A stretch of 54,639 nucleotides of DNA from the NCBI GenBank assembly GCA_027621175.1, contig JAQCCM010000009.1, positions 1 to 54,639 of the forward strand, read 5' to 3'. The stretch comes from Bacteroidota bacterium (lineage in GTDB: Bacteria; Bacteroidota; Bacteroidia; Flavobacteriales; Flavobacteriaceae). The notes below the pieces were generated by a model. The model was not told the DNA's origin. It ran no database searches and saw only the letters and a program-made list of their open reading frames with translations. Made by a program: the position numbers and the translations under genes. The number at the start of each line of letters is the position of its first letter. Positions within the stretch are counted from its first letter, which is position 1. Below, in pieces: positions 8,244-16,009 of the stretch.

Positions 8244-9785
8244 ATGAAAAAAGTAGTTTTAATTTTTGTTTTATCAACAATTCTTGCTTCTTGTGGCGCT
8301 GAACCAAAAAACAATGCAGCTGCATTGGAAAAACCCAATATTATCTTTATTTATCTCGACGATTTGGGCTATGGAGATGTAAGCGCCTATGGAGCAACCG
8401 AATTATCCACACCAAATATGGATTTTTTGGCAAACAATGGGCGTAAGTTTACCAACGGATATGCCACTTCGGCTACATGTACACCCAGTAGATATGCCCT
8501 ACTCACAGGTCAATATCCTTGGCGGAACAGAAATGCCAAGATTTTACCTGGTACAGCACCACTTCTGATTGACACCGCTCAAGTGACCTTGCCAAAAATG
8601 CTTCGAAAACATGGATACGAAACGGCAGTGATTGGCAAGTGGCATTTAGGTCTTGGGCTAGGTAATGTGAACTGGAACGAACACATCTCACCTGGACCTA
8701 ATGAAGTTGGCTTTGACTACAGCTTTATCATGGCAGCAACACAGGATCGGGTACCAACCGTTTACATTAAGGACGGTGACGTTTATAATTTAGACGTGAA
8801 CGATCCAATAAAAATTGACTATGAAAAAAACTTTCCCGGAGAACCAACGGGGGAGAACTCGCCCCATTTGCTAAAAATGAAAGGCGATCCGCAACACAAC
8901 AGAACTATTGTAAACGGTGTACCACGAATTGGCCATATGAAAGGTGGGCAAAGCGCAAGATGGATAGATGAAAATATGGCAGATGATTTTCTCAAAGAAG
9001 TTCAAACGTATATTAAAACAAAAAAAGACAAACCGTTCTTTTTGTATTATGGGTTTCAACAACCGCATGTGCCAAGAACACCACACCCACGCTTTGTTGG
9101 CGCAACTGGAATGGGCCCAAGGGGCGATGTCATTGCTGAAGCAGATTGGTGTATCGGAGAATTGATAAAAACACTGGAACAAGAGAGCTTGCTTGAAAAT
9201 ACGCTTATATTCTTATCAAGTGATAATGGACCTGTTTTGGATGATGGTTATGTTGATGATGCCATCGAAAAGCTTGGCGACCACACGCCAACAGGCAAAT
9301 TAAGAGGCGGGAAGTATAGCTTGTATGAGGCTGGGACTCGTGTTCCCTTTGTCACGTATTGGAAAGGAACTATTGAGCCCGGTACTTCTGATGCCATTAT
9401 TTCGCAAATGGATTGGCTATCGTCATTGTCCAGTATGATGGGAGAAGAAAAACCAAAACTAGATAGCGAAAACCACATGAATCTACTGCTTGGTAAGATA
9501 AATGAGGGTAGAGAAGATGTGGTGTTGGAAGCAACTTCTAGAACGGCTTACCGCCATGGCGATTGGGTCTTGATTCCACCCTATCCAGGACCTAAAATGT
9601 TTTTAACAAAAGGCATTGAAACAGGCAATGGAGACGAATATCAGTTGTACAATCTGGCAAAGGATGTGTCTCAAAAAAACAATCTTGCAGAAAAAATGCC
9701 TGAAAAAAGAGACGAGATGATGGAGCGCTTTCTTACTATAGTAGGCGATGCCTATGAAAACACAAGTCGTTTGCGTTTTGATTAA
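8244..9785 (+). CDS. S1 family sulfatase, lipoprotein
   Basis: 513 residues. The N-terminus is a lipoprotein signal with lipobox LASC (Cys17), so the protein is membrane-anchored in the periplasm or at the surface. The sulfatase core follows: IYLDDLGYGD with the metal-binding Asp pair (39-40), then C79-T-P-S-R, the motif whose Cys becomes formylglycine, and later SSDNG and a GTRVPF segment of the arylsulfatase fold. It is the last gene of the plus-strand catabolic operon, 15 bases after the permease, which ties desulfation to sugar uptake. The matching activating enzyme is encoded at 37826-38947. Its stop overlaps the stop of the convergent esterase gene by four bases. Confidence 0.9.
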   Translation: MKKVVLIFVLSTILASCGAEPKNNAAALEKPNIIFIYLDDLGYGDVSAYGATELSTPNMDFLANNGRKFTNGYATSATCTPSRYALLTGQYPWRNRNAKILPGTAPLLIDTAQVTLPKMLRKHGYETAVIGKWHLGLGLGNVNWNEHISPGPNEVGFDYSFIMAATQDRVPTVYIKDGDVYNLDVNDPIKIDYEKNFPGEPTGENSPHLLKMKGDPQHNRTIVNGVPRIGHMKGGQSARWIDENMADDFLKEVQTYIKTKKDKPFFLYYGFQQPHVPRTPHPRFVGATGMGPRGDVIAEADWCIGELIKTLEQESLLENTLIFLSSDNGPVLDDGYVDDAIEKLGDHTPTGKLRGGKYSLYEAGTRVPFVTYWKGTIEPGTSDAIISQMDWLSSLSSMMGEEKPKLDSENHMNLLLGKINEGREDVVLEATSRTAYRHGDWVLIPPYPGPKMFLTKGIETGNGDEYQLYNLAKDVSQKNNLAEKMPEKRDEMMERFLTIVGDAYENTSRLRFD

Positions 9786-10696
9786 TATTTCAGAATCCCA
9801 CGCTGGATAAACCATTGATGGACCGAGTTTGGCCATGATTTGACAGAGCCTTTTTCACGGTGGAGCCCAAAGCCATGACCTCCATCTTCCCATATATGCA
9901 AAGCTGCTGGAACATTTTTTTCCAGTAGTGCTTTGTAATACATGATGCTGTTTTCTGCATGAACAGCCCTATCATTGGAAGCGTGAATTAAAATGGCTGG
10001 TGGTGTATCGGTTTTTACTTGTAGCTCATTTGAGTAAGCTATTATGTCTTCATTAGTAGGATTTTCCCCCAAAAGACTTTGTCTAGAACCCATATGCGTG
10101 TAGGCTTTTCGCATACTGATAACGGGATAGACAAGAACAGAAAAATCAGGGCGAGTGCTGAACGAAGACAGTGAATCTGTTCTGTCTTGGTTACCATAGT
10201 CGAACTGTGTGGAAAGTGTAGCTGCCAAGTGACCACCAGCTGAAAAGCCCATAACCCCGATATTGTTCGGGTTGATATTCCATTCCCTTGCACGATACCG
10301 AATGATGCGCATGGCTTGCTTGGCATCTGAAAGGGGAATTTCTTTCTTGCAAGACGTGGACTCCCAGTAGGGTGTTCGGTACATCAGTACAAAAGCACTA
10401 ATACCCAACGTATTGAGCCATTGGGCAACCTCTGTTCCTTCCTTTTTAAAGGCTAGATTTTGATACCCACCACCGGGTAAAACCAAAACAGCTGCTGTGT
10501 TTTGTATGGATTTTTCTGTTGGGTAATACCATAATTGTGGACTTCTGATACGTTCTTTTATCGAAATGGTATTAGATACCTCTTGCGTGAGTAGGCTTGA
10601 AGCACAAGGCATTTCATCCGTATAAATAGCTATTTTTTGATGCTGAGCTGTTAATTTTAAGCACAAAAGCACTATAACAAAATACATATACTTCAT
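9782..10696 (-). CDS. Secreted alpha/beta-hydrolase (esterase/acetylesterase type)
   Basis: 304 residues from ATG 10696, which gives a normal signal peptide ending near LTAQHQ; a longer frame starting at 10720 is possible but adds only hydrophobic residues. Catalytic features are LPGGGYQN for the oxyanion hole, GFSAGGH (GxSxG nucleophile elbow), an Asp in ASNDRAVH and the His in GGHGFG. This pattern is that of the BD-FAE/Axe-like carbohydrate esterases and prolyl-oligopeptidase-like hydrolases often found in polysaccharide loci. It is the most distal minus-strand gene of the susC-led series, but a hairpin terminator precedes it, so it may be expressed only partly from that transcript. The ester substrate is unknown. 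Confidence 0.82.
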   Translation of the reverse strand: MKYMYFVIVLLCLKLTAQHQKIAIYTDEMPCASSLLTQEVSNTISIKERIRSPQLWYYPTEKSIQNTAAVLVLPGGGYQNLAFKKEGTEVAQWLNTLGISAFVLMYRTPYWESTSCKKEIPLSDAKQAMRIIRYRAREWNINPNNIGVMGFSAGGHLAATLSTQFDYGNQDRTDSLSSFSTRPDFSVLVYPVISMRKAYTHMGSRQSLLGENPTNEDIIAYSNELQVKTDTPPAILIHASNDRAVHAENSIMYYKALLEKNVPAALHIWEDGGHGFGLHREKGSVKSWPNSVHQWFIQRGILKY

Positions 10697-10706
10697 AACA
10701 ATAAAA

Positions 10707-10733
10707 ATAAAAAAAACCACCAGAAATGGTGGC
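10707..10733 (-). terminator. Rho-independent terminator after the T9SS-exported protein gene
   Basis: A perfect 6-bp stem, CCACCA at 10718-10723 and TGGTGG at 10728-10733, closes a 4-base loop. Read on the minus strand it is followed by a run of seven T (complement of 10711-10717). It sits between the stop at 10763 and the esterase start at 10696. Confidence 0.75.
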
Positions 10734-10762
10734 TTTTAAACGGTATTACGTTTGTAGTGGCA

Positions 10763-11755
10763 TTATTTCTTTAAAAACTTCTTTACAGAATAGCCTGGTA
10801 TTTCCAAAAAGTAAAGACCTGCATTGAGGTTACTTACGTCAATATTGTTACCATTGAACTCTTGGCTTAAAACTTTGGCTCCAGTTAATGAGTAAATTGA
10901 AATTTGATTATCTGAATTTATCCCACTAATTATAAGCTCATTTTCAACAGGATTTTTTATAATATTAAATTCTAGAATTGTAGGAAACTCATTTGACAAA
11001 GTGTACCCTGACATTGTGACCTTAGAAATATTTAAGTTTTCAATTGACTGTGTTGGATCTGTAATTGTCTGAGATTTCATATAGCCATAAACACCCGTAG
11101 ATTTAGCGGCACTAACTAAATCATTGCTAACAAATGTTGTAGTTGATTGATATGCCCCTATTGCTGTAGATGAACCATCAGTTAAATTGAATAGTTGCCC
11201 ATATATTTCGGAAGTTTGTCCATCATTTCCTAATTCCAGAGTTACTTCCAGTGCAAGATCATCCCCTTGACAATCATTTATTGGTAGCTTGGGATTACCA
11301 CTTAATTTTGTGCTGTAGTTTTGATGCAACATTAAGGATCCCCCAGGATTAAATGTATTATCTTGAGTTGTCATTATATAAATAGTGTTACTAACAGTCG
11401 GTTCCCCACCATTAATGTCTTCATTACTAATAAAACCTATTTCTAATAATGCTACTACATTTCCTGGGTTAACTGAACCAGTGAAATTAAACTCAACTCT
11501 AAACTTTATTTGATCCCCTGTTACACCAATAAATGGCTTACCCCATGCGGCACGCCTGTTTGAAAATGGGGTGTATATTTTTCCTATAGAAGTGTTAACA
11601 TTCCATGTATCACCTTCGAAAGTCGAGTACCAATCTGTTTGATTATAAAGAGGACCATCAGTAAAATTTTCAGCTTCAGTAAAGTTTACTGAGATCTGAG
11701 CATTTAGCGTTGTTGCACTTAAAATTATTGTTAAGAATATGTATACGTTTCTCAT
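10763..11755 (-). CDS. T9SS-exported protein with a module shared with the GH86 enzyme
   Basis: 330 residues: signal peptide ending at LNAQ, a globular module of about 205 residues, and a C-terminal T9SS type A sorting domain (IIKNPVENEL to KKFLKK). The module is clearly homologous to the N-terminal 250 residues of the GH86 protein encoded at 13253-16009. Shared landmarks are VNFT-.E-FT-G near the start, NW/DW, WTVNTS/WNVNTS, RAAW-K, IK-RVE-NF-G, and a DDLA-E-TL-LG strand followed by TS-I. No catalytic motif is evident. I infer a surface-exposed glycan-binding module made as a separate protein, acting with the enzymes upstream in the same direction. I do not recognise it as a named CBM family. 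Confidence 0.75.
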   Translation of the reverse strand: MRNVYIFLTIILSATTLNAQISVNFTEAENFTDGPLYNQTDWYSTFEGDTWNVNTSIGKIYTPFSNRRAAWGKPFIGVTGDQIKFRVEFNFTGSVNPGNVVALLEIGFISNEDINGGEPTVSNTIYIMTTQDNTFNPGGSLMLHQNYSTKLSGNPKLPINDCQGDDLALEVTLELGNDGQTSEIYGQLFNLTDGSSTAIGAYQSTTTFVSNDLVSAAKSTGVYGYMKSQTITDPTQSIENLNISKVTMSGYTLSNEFPTILEFNIIKNPVENELIISGINSDNQISIYSLTGAKVLSQEFNGNNIDVSNLNAGLYFLEIPGYSVKKFLKK

Positions 11756-11818
11756 AATTGTTTGTTTAAATAATTTTCATAAATATAATTTTATAACAAA
11801 CAAATTGTAGTCATAAAT

Positions 11819-11835
11819 GTTCTAAAGTGTAGAAC
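11819..11835. promoter_or_regulatory. Inverted repeat GTTCTA-N5-TAGAAC between SGNH and T9SS-protein genes
   Basis: Six-base perfect arms at 11819-11824 and 11830-11835, seven bases past the SGNH hydrolase stop. No T-run follows on the minus strand, so it is a poor terminator; it could be an operator or an RNA-processing hairpin in the 86-bp gap. Confidence 0.3.
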
Positions 11836-11841
11836 AAATCG

Positions 11842-13242
11842 TCATATCCTAGGGCTTGGGCCTTTAATAAGTTTCCACTGTTGCATCCTGGGTGTGTACA
11901 TAGAATGTATTTGTTCAGAAAGCTGGCGTTTTCTTTTTTCTAAAGAATCTATTTTTGGCAGTGTCTCAAAATATGCTTCCATACTGCTTTTAATATATCC
12001 ATGATAGGGCTTTTGTTCAATTACTTTAAGTTGATTGTTCAGATACATTCGTTTCTCTGCTAAGTCATCTTGACCATTGTAATTTTGTAAGTACTTGTAC
12101 TTAATAAAAGGGATAATTCTTAGCTGAAAGGATGTTTTGCGGTAATCCGCAATAATTTTTTGTAACGCTTTAGCCTGTATGTTTTGGGGACTATTTTCGT
12201 AGTTGGCAAGATTTACTCCTTTTTCCAATTCATGATGACTAAATGAATTGATGTATTCATCCTCAATAATCAAGTCATAATTTGCTTTTTCAAGCCCGTC
12301 TACTTGAAGCATATGCCAATTGTACTTTTCTTCAAACAAGGTTAAGGATAATCCGCTTTGCACTTGATCACTAACAGGAAAGGTTAAACACTTTTCAGTA
12401 ACGTTAAAAAATAGGGCGTTTTCTGAAATATGAAGTTCTTCTATGGTGGTATTTAAGGAAGAATTAATGGGTTCATTTTGGGAAAGATCAATAGCTATTT
12501 TTGAAATTATACCAGGTTTTTCCAACCTTGAAATGATTTCATGAAACATGATAAAATGCCCTGTCGTTCTGGGATGCACCCTGTCTTTTCCGATAATGGT
12601 AAACAAAGAATCTTTTTTCAATTCACGCTCCATGAGCTTTCGCATAGGCATATTTAAATCGATAACAAGCGCATCGTATTTGTTCCCTAATTTTTTTAGG
12701 TGATGGGAACACTCAATAAGCGCATCATTGCAGCCTAAGTTGTTTTCTTGTTCTATTTTGGAGTATTGGTCGTAAATAGAAGGCGTTAAAAAAATGGGTG
12801 TCACACCATATGCGATTATTTTCTCGGCCAATTGGGTAGTATTCCGTTCGTAGGCATCCAAGGCATTCGCTCTTTGTTTCAAAATCTTTTTGCTTGCCGT
12901 TCCCTCAAAATAAAGTGTACGTTGTACGTCATTCATTCCAGTCATCAGAAACACGTGTGTGGGCTTGTGTTTCATCACATCTTCTTCAAACCTATCAATC
13001 ATACCAGCTGCATTGTCTCCAGAAATACCACAGTTATGAAAAGTCAGCTTTAAATTCGGGTAGCGCGTAGCATAGAACAACTGTAAAAACTCGTGGTATT
13101 GTCCTCCATGCGTTATGCTGTCACCCAAAAAGCATATAACGTCTCCATTTTTAAAAAAGGGTGAACTGGTCTGGGAAAATCCAAAAAATAAGAAGCTAAA
13201 CGTCAAAAATACAGCAGTATATATACCCCTAAATTGCTGCAT
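11842..13242 (-). CDS. Secreted SGNH/GDSL hydrolase with long C-terminal extension
   Basis: 466 residues from ATG 13242; the frame can be extended upstream, but only by overlapping the GH86 gene. A signal peptide (FLTFSFLFFGFSQ) precedes the SGNH fold. Block I is CFLGDSITHGG with Ser42, block II includes GISGDN (Gly75), block III GMND (Asn104), and block V DRVHP with Asp220 and His223, so the catalytic set is complete. About 230 residues follow, beyond a normal SGNH domain; they are rich in charged residues and probably end in helices. I recognise no known domain there. Position ten bases behind a GH86 gene suggests removal of an ester decoration, acetyl or methyl, from the same polysaccharide. 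A cut-and-bind role for the extension is speculation. Confidence 0.83.
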   Translation of the reverse strand: MQQFRGIYTAVFLTFSFLFFGFSQTSSPFFKNGDVICFLGDSITHGGQYHEFLQLFYATRYPNLKLTFHNCGISGDNAAGMIDRFEEDVMKHKPTHVFLMTGMNDVQRTLYFEGTASKKILKQRANALDAYERNTTQLAEKIIAYGVTPIFLTPSIYDQYSKIEQENNLGCNDALIECSHHLKKLGNKYDALVIDLNMPMRKLMERELKKDSLFTIIGKDRVHPRTTGHFIMFHEIISRLEKPGIISKIAIDLSQNEPINSSLNTTIEELHISENALFFNVTEKCLTFPVSDQVQSGLSLTLFEEKYNWHMLQVDGLEKANYDLIIEDEYINSFSHHELEKGVNLANYENSPQNIQAKALQKIIADYRKTSFQLRIIPFIKYKYLQNYNGQDDLAEKRMYLNNQLKVIEQKPYHGYIKSSMEAYFETLPKIDSLEKRKRQLSEQIHSMYTPRMQQWKLIKGPSPRI

Positions 13243-13252
13243 GATGATTTCT

Positions 13253-16009
13253 TTATTCAATAACGAGTTTGGTAAACAGACTGCCACATCGAACCAAATA
13301 AAGCCCACTGGCTAAATGCCCAACATCAACCGCATTTCCATTATATACAGCTCTATATACCTCTTTTCCGGTCAGTGTGAAAAACCTAAGCTCTTTCCCT
13401 ATATATTTTTGATCGAGCAAAACGATAGCTTTCGCTGGATTTGGATAGAGAATAAGTTTGTCCTCTCCATTACTGCTAATCCCTTTTTCCGTAGAAGATA
13501 AGGATTGGTCATACGTTTGGGTTATCAACACTAACGAACTTAAATGTCCACCTGAGTCAGAAAATTCAAGTGTTACAGATGTAGAAGCCTGTAAACTTTC
13601 CACAGGAACATCAATTTCGATCATCCCAAAAAAGTCATCTCTGATGGCTTGGTCATACCCCTTCCAATTGGTAGGAACGCTCAGTGCTTGTCCATTAACA
13701 AATACAGTGGGTGATTTTGACTTTTCGTGTTTGCGCCCAATGCTCATACGTAAGGTAGCATATTCAACTAAGGACGTTGGCACATTAGAAAATGTGTAGG
13801 TCATGGATGAATTGGCGGTGATTGCTTGAACCGTTGATTCATTGGTGTAATGTCGATTCAAAATAATCGCATTGTCGTAGCTAAAATCGGTATCGTAGGT
13901 ATATTCGAAAACAACGGTTTCGTTGACTTTCAAGTTGTAACTTTCTGGCAAAACTAAAGTGGTTTGGTCGGTGAATTGTGCCAACTCATTTGGATTTATA
14001 ATTAGAGATTTAATCCGTACATCGTTAGGGGTTGCACCTGAAACCGATTGTAGCTGCAAGGAAATGGATCGATCAAAATCATCTAAATTATTTAAGGCTA
14101 CATACAGCTTATTTCCGTCTCTAAACCCTTGAACCTGAATATCTGGATTGGTTGAGTTAAGTTCAATCCGATCACCTGAAACGTTTTTCCATAACTCATA
14201 AAAATAAATGCGATCAGTATACTCCCAACTCGTTACCTGATCCAATGGAACGCCGATTGGGACTGGCTTAAAAAGTACAGCTTTGTACGGCAAGTAATTG
14301 TTAGCTTCTGTAATATGCCAGGTAGATTTTCCCGTCGTAAAGGGGATGGTCAGCTCAGTAACATCTTGTCGCTCAAACAAACCAAATAGCATCGCATTTT
14401 GAGAACGAATAGATTGCACATTATTAATATCGGAATAAGTATTGCCCACTATACCACCAAACTCAGAAATCACGTGGGGCTTAATGATTCCCCATTTTTG
14501 GAAACTATAACTTTCAATCAAATCCAGCACAGCCTCCATATTGCTTCCAGAACGTCTGGTGTCTTGTCCTATTTGATTAATTCCGTCATATAGGTGCGTG
14601 GAAAAGGCGTCCATATTAGCACCTGCTTCATCCATGAACATTTTCATATTCTGATTCCAATTCGAAAAATCATTTCTTTCAAAGGATGGGTAGGCTGCTG
14701 CATATCCAATTACTTTCATGTTAGCCAATTCTGGAGCAGCATGAATTTTACTGCCTATTTCACTAAATACTTGTGCCATTTCCAACTTAACACGAGCTTC
14801 TGCTACCGGATCCCAGTCGGGTTCATTGTAAAAATCTCTTGCATGGACAAAAGGCTCGTTCATAGGTTCATAAAATTCAGGACGTAAATCAACACCAACA
14901 GAATTCTTAAAATAGGATACAACCCAGTCGGATAAAGCAACTCTGTCTACGCCTTCTTCGTATATATTGTATGGGTGCTCGGTTGCGATATATCTACTCA
15001 CTTCTCTTACTTCATTGGTGCCTGTACTTGAAGTTGGATAAACACCTACTTGACCTTCTTGCTGTACAGCAACTGCTGCAGGCCCCCAAAAGCCGCGTCC
15101 ATGTGAACTTACATTGTAGTTTGTATATAGATCTGCCTCTATATCGGAGCCACCTTTAGAATGCAAATTGAAATATTTGGATCTATCTAAAGATGAAATG
15201 TTGCCTAGATATCGTTTTATAGTAGGTTTTACAACAACTTTTGAGTATGCTTCAACCGTTAATTTTGACACGTTTACTGAATAGCTCGAATTAATGTCCG
15301 CTCCGGACATACCTTCGCTTAATAGTTGTGAGCTAAAAAATGGGTATAAGCCAGATTGGGCAGCACTAAATACTGCGGCTTCTACTCCAGTATGCATACC
15401 AATAGGCGTTTCCGTTGCATCCGTTAGATTTACTAGTTTGGCCTCAATGGTTGATGTGGTAGCGTCTTGACCCAAAGTGAGTGTTATTTCAATGGCTAAA
15501 TCATCAGAACTTGTTGTTCCTTGAACAGTAGAAAGCGCTAAATATGCATCTGGGGTTAGTGCATTTGAATTATTGTTATGCCTAAGATGTAGAATGGAAG
15601 ATGGGTAATTAGTGTCATTTATAACAGATAAAAAAACAGTATTTGCCACTGGGTTCGTAAATTCTACATCACCAGATGCACTAAAACCAACTTTAAACAG
15701 TGGCTTGTTTACTTCATTTATAATTCCGGAAAAATTTATTTCGACACGAAGCTTAATCATGTCTCCTGGTTCTGTAAGTGGATATGCTTTTTGCCATGCG
15801 GCTCGCTTCCAATCAGCTGATGTAGAAACGATACCTCCATTACTTGTGTTAACTGTCCATGAACTTGCGCTCCAATTTGTTTGAGAAGTAAGCGTTGCGC
15901 CATTTGTAAAGCCCTCGGTAGCGGTAAAATTTACTACGTTCTGGGCTTTTGCTAAAAACGAGAAGCAGCACAGTATAACGATTGTTAATTTAACGTAGAT
16001 ATATTTCAT
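13253..16009 (-). CDS. GH86 beta-agarase/porphyranase-like enzyme with N-terminal module and T9SS tail
   Basis: 918 residues. A signal peptide (to AKAQ) is followed by a module of about 230 residues that also occurs alone in the protein at 10763-11755. The GH86 region runs from KRYLGNISSLDRSKYFNLHS (about 265) to about 830. The predicted acid/base is Glu385 in EPMNEPFVHA and the nucleophile Glu516 in VISEFGGI. Beta-rich accessory domains follow the barrel, with LRMSIGRKHEKSKSPTV and DSGGHLSSL near the end. The last 80 residues are a T9SS sorting domain (LYPNPAKA to KLVIE), so the enzyme should be secreted and surface-attached. Its ATG overlaps the stop of the preceding GH86 gene. GH86 acts on agarose or porphyran; which one cannot be decided from motifs alone. 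Confidence 0.88.
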   Translation of the reverse strand: MKYIYVKLTIVILCCFSFLAKAQNVVNFTATEGFTNGATLTSQTNWSASSWTVNTSNGGIVSTSADWKRAAWQKAYPLTEPGDMIKLRVEINFSGIINEVNKPLFKVGFSASGDVEFTNPVANTVFLSVINDTNYPSSILHLRHNNNSNALTPDAYLALSTVQGTTSSDDLAIEITLTLGQDATTSTIEAKLVNLTDATETPIGMHTGVEAAVFSAAQSGLYPFFSSQLLSEGMSGADINSSYSVNVSKLTVEAYSKVVVKPTIKRYLGNISSLDRSKYFNLHSKGGSDIEADLYTNYNVSSHGRGFWGPAAVAVQQEGQVGVYPTSSTGTNEVREVSRYIATEHPYNIYEEGVDRVALSDWVVSYFKNSVGVDLRPEFYEPMNEPFVHARDFYNEPDWDPVAEARVKLEMAQVFSEIGSKIHAAPELANMKVIGYAAAYPSFERNDFSNWNQNMKMFMDEAGANMDAFSTHLYDGINQIGQDTRRSGSNMEAVLDLIESYSFQKWGIIKPHVISEFGGIVGNTYSDINNVQSIRSQNAMLFGLFERQDVTELTIPFTTGKSTWHITEANNYLPYKAVLFKPVPIGVPLDQVTSWEYTDRIYFYELWKNVSGDRIELNSTNPDIQVQGFRDGNKLYVALNNLDDFDRSISLQLQSVSGATPNDVRIKSLIINPNELAQFTDQTTLVLPESYNLKVNETVVFEYTYDTDFSYDNAIILNRHYTNESTVQAITANSSMTYTFSNVPTSLVEYATLRMSIGRKHEKSKSPTVFVNGQALSVPTNWKGYDQAIRDDFFGMIEIDVPVESLQASTSVTLEFSDSGGHLSSLVLITQTYDQSLSSTEKGISSNGEDKLILYPNPAKAIVLLDQKYIGKELRFFTLTGKEVYRAVYNGNAVDVGHLASGLYLVRCGSLFTKLVIE

